From NCBI GenBank assembly GCA_002690705.1, contig NZFO01000007.1:39555-103554 (forward strand): a stretch of 64,000 nt of DNA. Direction: 5' to 3'. Position 1 is the stretch's first letter. Each line of letters begins with the position of its first letter. This document shows, piece after piece, positions 1 through 9,291 of the stretch. This DNA comes from Magnetovibrio sp. (lineage in GTDB: Bacteria > Pseudomonadota > Alphaproteobacteria > Rhodospirillales > Casp-alpha2). Both the position numbers and the translations under genes were made by a program. Below the pieces are notes generated by a model that was not told where the DNA came from, ran no database searches, and saw nothing but the letters and a program-made list of their open reading frames with translations.

Positions 1-327
1 TTCGGCCAAACGAACATAACAGACTTTGAATCATTTATATAAAATTAGTCGTCCTGTCCACAAACCAGTTATCAAATGGTCAATATATTTATCAGGTCTA
101 AAAATACTAAAAACATTGCTTGATTTTTTCTGCTTTATTGTTGCCATTAATTCCTGTGGATTTAGATTAGTTAATCTGCAGCTTAAATCGCTGAAAATAG
201 AGAAAAACTAGGTTAATCTGCCATATTTCTGCAGAGTTGTTAAAATTTTAGTTTGGAATTTGTAACGGGCAGATCGCGTAGTTTTTTAAGTTTTAATGGC
301 AAATGGAAAATAGGGAAATAGTTGCAA
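1..327. other. AT-rich stretch without a convincing gene
   Basis: This stretch precedes the first clear gene. It is very AT-rich. Its only longer open frame, 61 codons from position 26, has no recognisable motif and no good ribosome binding site. The last part, from about 240, probably holds the promoter and leader of the flavoprotein gene. I see no RNA gene or strong hairpin. Confidence 0.5.
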
Positions 328-1809
328 ATGAATGATTACGACGTAGTTGTTGTAGGTGCGGGAAATGCTGCCTTTTGTGCAGCTCTCGCAGCGGCTGTTG
401 ATGAGGGTGCGCATGTGGCTGTTCTTGAGAGAGCACCAGAGGAAGATTTCGGTGGTAACAGTCGTTACACTGCGGGGGCAATTAGGTTTGCACATCAGGG
501 ACTCGAAGACTTGGAAACAATCATCGAGATCAACGCCGAGGAACGTCTAAATACTGATTTTGGTGAATACACTGCTAATGAATTTTATGATGATATGTAC
601 CGTATTACGAATTACCGCTGCGATGCTGATCTGGTCGAGGCGTTGGTAACCCGAAGTCTGCCAACACTTCAATGGATGAGGGAAAAAGGCATCCGTTTTC
701 AGCCAAGCTATGGTAGACAAGCCTTCAAAGTTAATGGGAAGTATAAATTCTGGGGGGGGTTGTGCGTCGAAACATGGGGTGGCGGACCAGGATTGGTTGA
801 AACCCAGCTTTCACTTGCAAAAAAAGCTGGGATAGATGTTCTCTTTGAGACACGAGTTCTCTCCCTACTTTACGATGAACAGAGTGTTCATGGCGTTAGG
901 GTCAAGGAACGTGGTAAAGTGAGAGAACTCAGATCAAAAACCGTAATTCTTGCCTCTGGCGGCTTCGAAGCCAATGCGGAGATGCGCACACGCTATCTCG
1001 GCCCTGGCTGGGAACTTGCTAAAGTGCGAGGTACTAAATACAACACCGGTGATGGTATTCGTATGGCCCTCGACATAGGTGCGATGCCTTATGGTAATTG
1101 GTCCGGTTGTCACTCTGTAGGATGGGACTTTAATGCCCCACCTTATGGAGACCTTGAAGTTGGCGATAACTTCCAAAAACATAGCTATCCACTTGGCATC
1201 ATCGTTAACGCTGACGGAAACCGCTTTGTTGATGAAGGAGCAGATTTTCGAAATTACACCTACGCTAAGTACGGTGGTGAGATCTTAAAACAACGTAATC
1301 AATTAGCTTGGCAAATATTTGACCAGAAAGTCACAGATAAGTTGCGCGACGAATATCGCATTCGACAAATTACGAAGGTAACCGCAGATACCATAGAAGA
1401 ATTGTCGAGGAAATTAGAAGGTGTCAACTCCCAACAATTTATGAAAACCGTTGAAGAATACAATAGTGCTGTAATGGAGCACGTAGTTTTTGATCCCACC
1501 ATATTGGATGGCCGTGGAACAAAAGGTTTATTAGTGCCCAAGAGCAATTGGGCCAACAAATTGGATCAACCACCTTTTGAAGCGTATCAGATTACATGTG
1601 GCATTACATTTACATTTGGCGGCTTAAAGATAGATCCGCACTCAGGTCAAGTTATGGATGTCGACATGCACCCCATCGACGGCCTTTATGCCGCAGGCGA
1701 ATTAGTTGGAGGATTATTTTTTTTCAACTACCCAGGAGGCACGGGGTTAACCTCTGGCGCAGTATTCGGTCGCATGGCCGGCTTATCTGCTGGTCAAGCA
1801 GCCAAGTAG
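328..1809 (+). CDS. tcuA: FAD-dependent tricarballylate dehydrogenase-like flavoprotein
   Basis: This is a flavoprotein of the succinate dehydrogenase/fumarate reductase family. Members of the TcuA subgroup oxidise tricarballylate to cis-aconitate; related enzymes act on other small carboxylates. A Rossmann FAD-binding motif (VVVGAGNAAF) starts at about residue 6, GGNSRYTAG follows near residue 50, and the C-terminal FAD-binding block (NYPGGTGLTSGA) is near the end. At 493 residues it has the usual TcuA length. A TTG lies in frame two codons upstream at 322, but the ATG at 328 sits better behind the purine-rich AGGGAAATAG. No tcuB or tcuC partner is adjacent, so the electron acceptor is unknown and the substrate call is tentative. 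Confidence 0.8.
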   Translation: MNDYDVVVVGAGNAAFCAALAAAVDEGAHVAVLERAPEEDFGGNSRYTAGAIRFAHQGLEDLETIIEINAEERLNTDFGEYTANEFYDDMYRITNYRCDADLVEALVTRSLPTLQWMREKGIRFQPSYGRQAFKVNGKYKFWGGLCVETWGGGPGLVETQLSLAKKAGIDVLFETRVLSLLYDEQSVHGVRVKERGKVRELRSKTVILASGGFEANAEMRTRYLGPGWELAKVRGTKYNTGDGIRMALDIGAMPYGNWSGCHSVGWDFNAPPYGDLEVGDNFQKHSYPLGIIVNADGNRFVDEGADFRNYTYAKYGGEILKQRNQLAWQIFDQKVTDKLRDEYRIRQITKVTADTIEELSRKLEGVNSQQFMKTVEEYNSAVMEHVVFDPTILDGRGTKGLLVPKSNWANKLDQPPFEAYQITCGITFTFGGLKIDPHSGQVMDVDMHPIDGLYAAGELVGGLFFFNYPGGTGLTSGAVFGRMAGLSAGQAAK

Positions 1810-2177
1810 TCAAGATAGCAATACAAAATGGTGATATATAATTGCAGCATAAAATATGATAGGTTTAAAAAAATGACTCAAATTATTTCCCAAAAAGATT
1901 CCTCGAGCCAAAGAAATATTGATTAAATTGCGCGATAATTAAATAAAGAACGCACCATTAATACACATGATTGCTTTAATCAGTTTTAAAAACAGTATGC
2001 TGATTCTTAATTGACACGTTTATGTCTTTTCGACGCAGACCACACTGATTTTTCATTAAAACCCTTACCCACCCGGGAGTAATTGTGTGAAGGATACTCC
2101 CAGGTTTAAATTTCCCCTCTTTGCCTACTTGAATATCCCCACCAAGAAAAAAAATTAGGCCCCGATAGGATTGAATA
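1810..2177. other. Intergenic gap with one hairpin
   Basis: These 368 bases separate the flavoprotein from the orphan gene at 2178. I found no gene here. The sequence is AT-rich except for a hairpin at 2073-2104, listed separately. A promoter for the downstream gene could lie between the hairpin and 2165, but no clear -35/-10 pair is visible. Confidence 0.5.
2073..2104 (+). terminator. Stem-loop, possible terminator or leader hairpin
   Basis: CCGGGAGTA at 2073-2081 pairs with TACTCCCAGG at 2095-2104, leaving a 13-base loop and one bulged A. The perfect core is 7 bp (GGGAGTA/TACTCCC). It is followed by TTTAAATTTCCCCTC, not a clean T-run, so intrinsic termination would be weak. It lies 264 bases past the flavoprotein stop and 73 before the next start. 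Confidence 0.35.
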
Positions 2178-2756
2178 TTGACAGACTCCCTTTATCAAAT
2201 GACCGCAAATTATAATCCGATGCATGACCGAATCTTATTTCGCGTGAGCACGCAAAAGCGTTTAGAATATAGAGTTTGGTTGACCCGCCGGGTTGTTAAA
2301 AATTTGTGGGCTATAGCAATACGCTCCTTTGAGGCGGATGCCGATTTTGAGGCAGATGTCGGAGAAGATGAAAAATCTGGCAGACTACCCCACCCACAAA
2401 TACCAAAAAAGCAGGAACCCCGCATCAGAGAGGCGGTCATGTCGATGAAACATCAAGAAGCTCTGCAAAGTAGTGACTTCTCTAAAAAGCATGATACGAA
2501 AACCATGCCTGCTCCAGAGGTGCGCAATCCATTACTCGTAATAAAAGCGGAGATTGGAAGAACGGTTGAAGGCACTATTAAGCTAAATTTACACACGCTT
2601 GAGCGCAAAAACGTGACCTTAAGTTTGAATGATAAAACGCTTCACGCCCTTTGCCACATGCTTCAACGGGCATCAGATAAGGCCGAGTGGAATTTGGAGT
2701 TAAGAGTTGGAAATGCTGGCAATACATTTATGGCAAGTACGCATGTTTTAAATTAA
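2178..2756 (+). CDS. Conserved-looking hypothetical protein, 192 residues
   Basis: I do not recognise a named family. The start is a TTG at 2178 with AGGA seven bases upstream; in-frame ATGs at 2199 and 2220 are alternatives. Residues 15-50 form a basic, aromatic block (DRILFRVSTQKR, then VWLTRRVVKNLW). Residues 55-115 are charged, low in hydrophobics and probably disordered. The C-terminal part, about 118-190, alternates hydrophobic and polar residues with ALCHMLQRASDKAEW followed by a beta-like end. There is no signal peptide or membrane segment, so it is probably cytoplasmic. The two-block architecture with a flexible linker suggests a real protein of unknown role. Confidence 0.65.
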   Translation: MTDSLYQMTANYNPMHDRILFRVSTQKRLEYRVWLTRRVVKNLWAIAIRSFEADADFEADVGEDEKSGRLPHPQIPKKQEPRIREAVMSMKHQEALQSSDFSKKHDTKTMPAPEVRNPLLVIKAEIGRTVEGTIKLNLHTLERKNVTLSLNDKTLHALCHMLQRASDKAEWNLELRVGNAGNTFMASTHVLN

Positions 2757-3116
2757 CTAACGGGGCTTCCACAAATTTAACCTCTGCACGGCTACTCAAA
2801 ATCAATGTGGATTTGTTTTTAATCACCCGTCTTTCACTAAAATTATCTATGACGATTTCATACGAACAAATATTTTTTTTGCAAGAAGTTGCTGCTATTA
2901 AAATCTTGCTACCACACTCTATAATTAATAAAACCAATCAGAAAATACAGACTCTAATAGGGGATCTTATCGTGGGATCTAAGCAAAGCATCAAGTACGG
3001 TGCTATCTATCAAATCTCGGGCCTACTCTGAGTGTTATTGTAGCTCACAGATCACTGCTTCTGCGCATAACTTAGTCATAATTTGATTACTAAACCCGAC
3101 CATTAGTCTAGATCTA
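2757..3116. other. AT-rich intergenic region without a supported gene
   Basis: These 360 bases lie between the orphan gene and the ABC exporter. Open frames on both strands (to 3031 on plus, 2937-2728 on minus) lack start signals and protein-like composition. The promoter of the exporter is presumably here, but I cannot point to a convincing box. Confidence 0.45.
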
Positions 3117-5000
3117 ATGTTGAGATTTTACATGAGACCTTTACCCTCAGAACATCATAAGCTCGACCCGAAACGCGACCTAAAGACAATCCGTGCTCTG
3201 GTGCCGTATCTTTGGCCAGAAGGAGCTCTTGGACTGCGTTTTCGTGTTATCACGGCCCTTCTGCTATTGCTTTTAGCCAAAGTAACTAACGTAACCGTGC
3301 CACTTTTTTACAAATCTGCAGTCGATCAACTGACAGAGCCAAAAGATGCGGTTTTAGTCGTACCGGTAGTTCTTTTAATAGCCTATGGCGTAACACGGGT
3401 GTTATCTCAAGCATTTGGTGATCTAAGAGATGCTGTATTTTCTCGTGTAGCGCAGCGTGCTATCCGCGAGGCTGGATTAAAATCCTTTAGGCACTTGCAT
3501 AATTTATCCTTGCGATTCCATCTTAATCGAAAAACAGGCGGCATTACCCGAGCCATAGAACGCGGTAGTAAAGGCATCGAATTTCTCCTGAGATTTATGC
3601 TGTTCAATATTATACCGACATTATTAGAAATTTTTTTAGTCTGCGCTATCCTCTGGCACCTATATGGCTTTCTCTTTGGTCTGGTTACTCTGATGACTTT
3701 GATCTTTTACATTCTTTGGACCGCAACAATAACCGAATGGCGCCTCAAATATCGCCGCGCAATGAATGACACTGATAACCAAGCCAATACATATGCAATC
3801 GATAGTCTGTTAAATTTTGAAACAGTCAAATATTTCAACAATGAAGACCACGAAACGCATCGCTTCGACACAGCACTCAAACTTTATGAGGATGCGGCAA
3901 TTCGCAATGACAGTTCTCTAGCATTTCTAAATATCGGCCAAGGTCTAATAATTTCCTCCGGGGTTACCATCATGATGATAATGGCCGCACATGGAGTGGT
4001 ACGTAATACGATGACCATTGGTGACTTTGTATTGGTAAACACATACCTCATTCAGCTTTTCCTACCATTAAATTTTTTTGGATTCGTGTATAGAGAAATA
4101 AAGCGATCACTCGCTGATATGGAATCAATGTTTAGCCTGATTAAGGAAAAAGCAGACGTTGAAGATATACCTGACGCACGTGACTTAGTTTTGGATGGCG
4201 GGGAGGTGAGATTCGAAAACGTAGTTTTTCAATATGATAAGGAAAGGCTAATCTTAAAAGGCTTATCTTTAATTGTTCCATCAGGAGGAAACATCGCGAT
4301 AGTGGGCCCCAGTGGTGAAGGAAAGTCCACTATGTCTCGATTATTATTTCGATTCTATGACGTAACTAGAGGAACAATTTCAATTGACGGTCAAAATATT
4401 AAAAATGTTACCCAAACTAGCCTTCGTTCAGCGGTTGGCATAGTACCCCAAGATACTGTCCTTTTTAATGACTCAATATATTATAACATTATATACGGCC
4501 AACCTAATGCATCACCAGCTGAAGTGGAAAATGCGGCACGGTTAGCAAAAATTCATAATTTTATTATGACACTCCCTGATGGCTACCAATCGATAGTTGG
4601 AGAACGCGGACTTAAGCTCTCCGGCGGGGAACGCCAGCGCGTTGCGATAGCTCGAACTGTTTTGAAGGATCCAGCTATTTTAATATTTGACGAGGCGACG
4701 TCCGCCCTCGACAGCGAAACAGAGCAAGAGATCATCTCCGCTCTAAAAAATATCTCAAAAAATCGCACAACCATCACGATCGCCCATCGCTTATCCACGG
4801 TTATTGATGCAGATGAAATTATAGTCCTCGATAAAGGAATAATTACGGAGCGTGGACGCCATGTAAGCTTACTTAAAATGAATGGCCGATACGCGGATAT
4901 GTGGTATCTCCAACAGCAAGCTGCAAGAGCTCGCAAATCACTTACAGATTCGGGTGAGACGGAAATCGAATCTCCATTTACTAAACCCATTACTACTTAG
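3117..5000 (+). CDS. Atm1-type ABC exporter, fused permease and ATPase
   Basis: This is an inner-membrane half-transporter that works as a homodimer. The bacterial and mitochondrial Atm1 family exports glutathione-linked sulfur or metal conjugates and is tied to Fe-S cluster and heavy-metal homeostasis. Residues of about 35-340 carry the membrane domain, including the family-typical region with YFNNEDHE. The ATPase domain has Walker A GPSGEGKST near residue 396, signature LSGGERQR near 501 and Walker B ILIFDEATSALD near 520. Length (627) is typical. It converges on mnmA with only 12 bases between stops. The SUF operon beyond mnmA makes an Fe-S/sulfur role plausible. An in-frame ATG at 3132 is a possible alternative start. 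Confidence 0.9.
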   Translation: MLRFYMRPLPSEHHKLDPKRDLKTIRALVPYLWPEGALGLRFRVITALLLLLLAKVTNVTVPLFYKSAVDQLTEPKDAVLVVPVVLLIAYGVTRVLSQAFGDLRDAVFSRVAQRAIREAGLKSFRHLHNLSLRFHLNRKTGGITRAIERGSKGIEFLLRFMLFNIIPTLLEIFLVCAILWHLYGFLFGLVTLMTLIFYILWTATITEWRLKYRRAMNDTDNQANTYAIDSLLNFETVKYFNNEDHETHRFDTALKLYEDAAIRNDSSLAFLNIGQGLIISSGVTIMMIMAAHGVVRNTMTIGDFVLVNTYLIQLFLPLNFFGFVYREIKRSLADMESMFSLIKEKADVEDIPDARDLVLDGGEVRFENVVFQYDKERLILKGLSLIVPSGGNIAIVGPSGEGKSTMSRLLFRFYDVTRGTISIDGQNIKNVTQTSLRSAVGIVPQDTVLFNDSIYYNIIYGQPNASPAEVENAARLAKIHNFIMTLPDGYQSIVGERGLKLSGGERQRVAIARTVLKDPAILIFDEATSALDSETEQEIISALKNISKNRTTITIAHRLSTVIDADEIIVLDKGIITERGRHVSLLKMNGRYADMWYLQQQAARARKSLTDSGETEIESPFTKPITT

Positions 5001-5012
5001 AAAAAGCCGTAT

Positions 5013-6122
5013 TTACGTTTCGTCGCGTGTTATCCAACCTCCACCCAACATTCGCTCGGCTTTGTAAATGACAACAGCTTGGCCAGGAGACGTTGCCGAT
5101 GTAGGCTCAGAAAAAGTGACACGCCATCTTTTCTCATCCATTACAGCGAGACGAGCCGTCAGAAGGGGTGCCGAAGATCTTATTTTAACCTGAACATCAT
5201 AATTTTCTGACAATTTACGGGGCTCCACCAACCAATTTACATCAGTGATCACACAGCTTTGCCACTTCAGATATTCCTTCGGTCCAACTACCACTTGCCT
5301 AGACGGGGGGTCAATATGGATCACATACAAAGGCTCACCAACGGCAACCCCAAGCCCTCGACGTTGTCCAATTGTAAAATGCACTATTCCTCGATGTCCC
5401 CCAAGCCGTTTGCCATTCACATCGACAATGTCTCCGGGCTCCCATGAATTAGGGCGTAGTTTACCAAGAAGTTGGGCATAATCACCATTTGAAACAAAAC
5501 AAATATCTTGACTGTCCGGTTTATCCGAAACCGGTAATTGAAATCGCTCAGCGTGATAGCGGGTCTCTGCTTTTTCCATACTCCCAAGAGGAAACCATAG
5601 GTAACTGAGCTGCGGACGCGTAGTCGCGAATAAAAAATAACTTTGGTCTTTCGTGAGGTCTGCACCTCTATGCAATTCTGGTCCTGCAAGCCCTTCAACT
5701 CGGCGCACATAGTGCCCCGTTACCAGAGCCTCAGCATCTAAATCCTTTGCTGTAGCCAAAAGATCACGAAACTTTACTGTTTGATTACATCGCACACATG
5801 GAATGGGGGTCTCACCGCGTAAGTAACTCTCCGCGAAATCGTCAATGACTTCGTCTCTAAAGCGACTCTCATAATCTAGCACGTAATGTGGAATTTTCAG
5901 CTTTTCCGCTACGCGGCGAGCATCAACGATATCTTTGCCAGCACAACAAGCTCCTTTGCGCTCAATCCCACCCCCGGAATCATAAAGTTTCAGGGTGACC
6001 CCAATCACTTCGTAGCCAGCCTCGACCATTAGAGCTGCTGTTGTCGAAGAATCAACTCCGCCCGACATAGCAACAACTACCCTATTTACCGTGGGTGCAT
6101 TAGGTATCAAATCTATAGCCAT
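5013..6122 (-). CDS. mnmA: tRNA-specific 2-thiouridylase MnmA
   Basis: MnmA thiolates C2 of uridine 34 in the tRNAs for Lys, Glu and Gln, using ATP and sulfur passed from a cysteine desulfurase. The PP-loop SGGVDSS is at residues 20-26. The catalytic cysteine pair is visible in PCVRCNQTVKF and in DSQDICFV, and the central domain has TGHYVRR. The frame is open to 6197, but homology begins with the ATG at 6122, giving 369 residues, the normal length. It lies downstream of the SUF operon on the same strand after a 313-base gap. Its sulfur donor is probably the IscS-like enzyme encoded at 12978-14138. Confidence 0.95.
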   Translation of the reverse strand: MAIDLIPNAPTVNRVVVAMSGGVDSSTTAALMVEAGYEVIGVTLKLYDSGGGIERKGACCAGKDIVDARRVAEKLKIPHYVLDYESRFRDEVIDDFAESYLRGETPIPCVRCNQTVKFRDLLATAKDLDAEALVTGHYVRRVEGLAGPELHRGADLTKDQSYFLFATTRPQLSYLWFPLGSMEKAETRYHAERFQLPVSDKPDSQDICFVSNGDYAQLLGKLRPNSWEPGDIVDVNGKRLGGHRGIVHFTIGQRRGLGVAVGEPLYVIHIDPPSRQVVVGPKEYLKWQSCVITDVNWLVEPRKLSENYDVQVKIRSSAPLLTARLAVMDEKRWRVTFSEPTSATSPGQAVVIYKAERMLGGGWITRDET

Positions 6123-6435
6123 CGTCGGAATATAAGTGGTCTGTGCGCTGATACAAGTCACGAACTCTATTTGCTCAGTCGAGTCTCTTAATATCAATAA
6201 GAACTCATTGGGTCATAAAGACGTTTAACACTCCCACATGTTTGGGAAAAGACCCGGCAGGCTTCTCGATATACCCTCATTTTATCAAGTGCTGTCTTAA
6301 CGGAGCCATTGGCGCCCATGGGAGCAATCAATACTTGTTAAATTTTAAAGTCGGAGCGTGTTACCACAACGCATACCTGAGCCGCATTAATAAAATCGAT
6401 ATGCAGGCTGCTCCTTAGTCGCGTCAACCTATATT
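6123..6435. other. Gap between ferredoxin and mnmA
   Basis: These 313 bases separate the last SUF gene from mnmA. The minus strand has a 28-codon open frame (6288-6205) without a ribosome binding site, which I do not call. The gap suggests that mnmA has its own promoter, but no strong promoter or terminator is visible. Confidence 0.4.
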
Positions 6436-6768
6436 TTATATCGCACTTAAATTGTAGTGTTGCGCAGGTAAGGTTAATTGGAGACCATCGAGCTCCTTTG
6501 TTATCAAAATCTGACAGCCCAACCGTGACGTTTCACTTATACCAAATGCTAAATCAAGGATCGCCTCTTCTTCATCACTGGCTTCGGGTAGGAGATCAAA
6601 CCAATACGGGTCAGCAATAACATGACAGGTAGAGCATGCCATACACCCTTCGCACGCCCCCTCCAAATCGAAACCATGCTGATTGGCCACGTCCAAAACG
6701 CTTGAACCTTCATCGGCTTCCACCTCGTGATTTACCCCCTCTGAGTCGATGAAAAAAATTTTTAACAC
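6436..6768 (-). CDS. fdx: Adrenodoxin-type [2Fe-2S] ferredoxin
   Basis: This is a small electron carrier of the Isc/adrenodoxin class, expected to supply electrons for Fe-S cluster assembly. The cluster ligands fit C39, C45, C48 and C85 in the spacing C-x5-C-x2-C-x36-C; C42 is an extra cysteine inside the loop. Length (110) is normal. It is the last gene of the SUF run, 15 bases after the A-type carrier. SUF operons in this class often end with such accessory factors, so it probably supports the SufBCD system. Confidence 0.92.
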   Translation of the reverse strand: MLKIFFIDSEGVNHEVEADEGSSVLDVANQHGFDLEGACEGCMACSTCHVIADPYWFDLLPEASDEEEAILDLAFGISETSRLGCQILITKELDGLQLTLPAQHYNLSAI

Positions 6769-6783
6769 TTAACTCAGAGACCT

Positions 6784-7134
6784 TTATACAGAAAAACTCT
6801 CGCCACACCCACAAACGTTCTTGGCATTTGGGTTATTGAAGACAAATCCGGATTGAAGATTATCTTCAAGATAATCCATTTCGCTACCCATCAAAAACAT
6901 AATAGCCATGGGGTCAATAAAAATCCGCACTCCTTTGCTTTCCACCTCTTCCTCCAAACCAATCTTTGCTTCCGCGTATTCGAAGACGTAGGATTTTCCC
7001 GAGCAACCTTTAGAAGATACACCAACGCGAAGTCCTGCAACAGGAGTATCGCTTTTTGAAATAAGTTCCTTAACCCTATTAGCGGCAGCATCCGTCAAGG
7101 TTAATAATTGCGGTCGCGCTATCTCTTCAATCAT
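6784..7134 (-). CDS. sufA: A-type Fe-S carrier (SufA/ErpA/HesB family)
   Basis: A-type carriers accept nascent Fe-S clusters from the scaffold and hand them to apo-proteins. The three invariant cysteines are present at C44, C108 and C110, in the contexts KGCSGKSYV and NVCGCGESF. At 116 residues the protein is complete. Whether it behaves as SufA or ErpA cannot be settled from sequence; position in the SUF operon favours SufA. Confidence 0.93.
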   Translation of the reverse strand: MIEEIARPQLLTLTDAAANRVKELISKSDTPVAGLRVGVSSKGCSGKSYVFEYAEAKIGLEEEVESKGVRIFIDPMAIMFLMGSEMDYLEDNLQSGFVFNNPNAKNVCGCGESFSV

Positions 7135-7161
7135 GTTAGCGACTCCCTGTTACTGGCAAAA

Positions 7162-7551
7162 TCAATCCATACCAAGCGCAAGCTTGGCGTCTTCTGACAT
7201 CCGTTCTGGGCTCCATGGGGGCTCCCAAACTATCTTCACTTCAATTTCACCAGTTCCATCCACGGTCTCAACAGCGTTTGCAACCATACCGGGCATTTCT
7301 CCCGCAACTGGACACCCGGGTGCTGTTAATGACATATCAATATCAATATCTCCATTATCTCTGATTTCCACAGCATAAATCAACCCAAGATCATAAATGT
7401 TTACCGGGATTTCTGGATCGTATACCGTTTTCAAAGCTTTTATGATAGCTTTTTCATTAGTAATTTTGGTAATGTCCTCAAGTGGTTTTCCCGCACTTGC
7501 GGAAAATTCATCCTTCTCCTGCGGCGCTCCCATTGGGTAACTGGGATACAT
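7162..7551 (-). CDS. sufT: SufT-like MIP18/DUF59 Fe-S assembly protein
   Basis: DUF59 proteins such as SufT help mature Fe-S proteins. The family core is clear: VYDPEIPVNIYDLGLIY at about residues 44-60 and the reactive cysteine in LTAPGCPVA near residue 80, followed by the conserved WEPPWSPERMSEDA close to the C-terminus. The first 30 residues are polar and probably flexible. Length is 129. It is encoded between sufE and the A-type carrier, with 25 and 27 bases on either side, in one transcription unit. Confidence 0.92.
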   Translation of the reverse strand: MYPSYPMGAPQEKDEFSASAGKPLEDITKITNEKAIIKALKTVYDPEIPVNIYDLGLIYAVEIRDNGDIDIDMSLTAPGCPVAGEMPGMVANAVETVDGTGEIEVKIVWEPPWSPERMSEDAKLALGMD

Positions 7552-7576
7552 CTAACTATTCTCCTATCTATATGGT

Positions 7577-8011
7577 CTACTTTGCAATATTACCGCCAAT
7601 CCTTGCCAGCTTTTTCATGTGTTCAAGCATGGCAAGCATACCAACCTGGCGCTGGGTTGTAAGCGCGCCAAGATTGAGTTTTCGCACATAATCCTCATTC
7701 AGTTGTTCTAATTCATTCGCGGTCAATCCACTAAAAGATTGAACCATCATCGAGACTAAGCCCTTTACTATAATGGCATCACTCGCACCAAAAAAATTGT
7801 GATACCCATTCTCTTCGTGATCGACAATCCAGACCTTCGACATACAACCGTGCATTAGATTGTTATCGGATTTCCATTCATCAGAAAAATTTACTGCGGC
7901 ACTTTTTTTGCCAATATCAATGATGTATTCAAAGCGCAAATCTTCATCGTCAATTGTCTCCAACGCTTCAACGAATTCATTAAAACGAGGCATTTTCTTA
8001 TCGATACTCAT
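7577..8011 (-). CDS. sufE: Cysteine desulfuration protein SufE
   Basis: SufE takes persulfide sulfur from SufS and passes it to SufB. The acceptor cysteine is C56 in HGCMSKVW, the normal SufE site. The C-terminal helical region with LTTQRQVGMLAMLEHMK is also typical. The start overlaps the end of sufS by four bases, so translation is probably coupled. Use of SufE rather than SufU fits a proteobacterial SUF pathway. Confidence 0.94.
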   Translation of the reverse strand: MSIDKKMPRFNEFVEALETIDDEDLRFEYIIDIGKKSAAVNFSDEWKSDNNLMHGCMSKVWIVDHEENGYHNFFGASDAIIVKGLVSMMVQSFSGLTANELEQLNEDYVRKLNLGALTTQRQVGMLAMLEHMKKLARIGGNIAK

Positions 8012-9291
8012 GTCAACAATTCCTTGGCTTTCTCGAGAGCAGCGGCCAGCTTATCAATTTCATCAAAACAATTGTATAAGCCAAACGATGCTCGAACAGT
8101 ACCCTCAATTCCTAGTCGGTCCATAAGCGGCTCAGCACAATGCTGTCCGACCCTTACCGCCACCCCTTGACGGTCAAGAACTGCCGCCACATCAAAAGGG
8201 TGAAGGCCGTCAATCAAGAATGATATGATCGCCGCCTTTTCTGGCGCGGTTCCAATAAACCTAAATCCTTCAATTTCTGCCAGGCGTGTATTGGCATATG
8301 CGAGTAATGCTTGCTCATGGGCGTGGATACGGTCCATACCTAAGCGATCTACATAGCGCACAGCAGCGCCAAGACCAATAGCTTGAACAATGGGCGGGGT
8401 TCCCGCTTCAAACCTGTAAGGTGGCTCCGCGTAAGTCACTCCATCAAAACTAACATGCTCGATCATATCCCCGCCACCTTGATAAGGCGGCATAGCCTCC
8501 AATAACTCAGATCGACCGTATAACACTCCTATTCCACTCGGCCCATAAAGTTTGTGGCCTGTGAATGCATAAAAATCACAGTCTAAATCCTGAACATCTA
8601 CAGGCTGATGAACAATACCCTGTGCCCCATCAACCAATACTGGAATATTGCGAGCGTGCGCCAGTTCTACTACACGCTTAATTGGAATCTTCGTCCCCAA
8701 GACGTTTGAGCATTCGGTAATAGCCACCAATTTTGTAGCGGGTCCCAAAGCCAATTCATAGTCATCAAGCCTGAACAAACCATCATCAGTAATAGGAACG
8801 ACCTTTAGGGAAATCCCCAGTTCTTCTCGTAACATGTGCCAAGGTACGATATTAGCATGATGCTCCATTTCCGTTATTAAGACTTCATCCCCCGCTTTGA
8901 GAAATTTCCGCCCCCACGAGGCAGCTACCAAATTAATAGCTGCGGTCACATTTTGCGTAAATATGATATTTTTATCAGAAGGGGCATTAATGAACCTTTG
9001 GATTGTCGAACGGGCCTCTTCAAATGCATCCGTTGAGCGCTGGCTAAGATAGTGTGCACCTCTATGCACATTTGAATAGTAGGTTTCGTACGCCTCACGA
9101 ACAGCATCTGTAACTTGGCGAGGTTTTTGCGCACTTGCGCCATTATCCAGGTAAATTAACCTTTTCCCGTAAATATCTGTGGATAGTATAGGGAAATCTG
9201 ACCTAACCCTCTCGACATCGAGGGCCAGCGAAAATTGCTTGGCTGTTAACGCGCTAAAATCCAGTTTTGAAATGGCATTTATACTTGTCAT
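8008..9291 (-). CDS. sufS: Cysteine desulfurase SufS
   Basis: SufS is a PLP enzyme that removes sulfur from cysteine as an enzyme persulfide for SufE. The PLP lysine is in FTGHKLYGPSGIG and the catalytic cysteine in RVGQHCAEPL, the group II desulfurase context. MEHHANIVPW is also characteristic. Length (427) is slightly long because of about 20 extra N-terminal residues. ATGA overlaps with sufD and sufE indicate tight translational coupling. This is the second desulfurase of the operon. Confidence 0.96.
   Translation of the reverse strand: MTSINAISKLDFSALTAKQFSLALDVERVRSDFPILSTDIYGKRLIYLDNGASAQKPRQVTDAVREAYETYYSNVHRGAHYLSQRSTDAFEEARSTIQRFINAPSDKNIIFTQNVTAAINLVAASWGRKFLKAGDEVLITEMEHHANIVPWHMLREELGISLKVVPITDDGLFRLDDYELALGPATKLVAITECSNVLGTKIPIKRVVELAHARNIPVLVDGAQGIVHQPVDVQDLDCDFYAFTGHKLYGPSGIGVLYGRSELLEAMPPYQGGGDMIEHVSFDGVTYAEPPYRFEAGTPPIVQAIGLGAAVRYVDRLGMDRIHAHEQALLAYANTRLAEIEGFRFIGTAPEKAAIISFLIDGLHPFDVAAVLDRQGVAVRVGQHCAEPLMDRLGIEGTVRASFGLYNCFDEIDKLAAALEKAKELLT

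Noticed and set aside
26-211. 61-codon frame near the left edge
   Set aside because: No ribosome binding site, AT-driven composition and no recognisable motif.
2687-3031. 114-codon frame overlapping the end of the orphan gene
   Set aside because: Overlaps a better gene in another frame and continues into AT-rich noncoding-like sequence without a start signal.
6205-6288. 28-codon minus frame in the fdx-mnmA gap
   Set aside because: No ribosome binding site and no similarity I can recognise.
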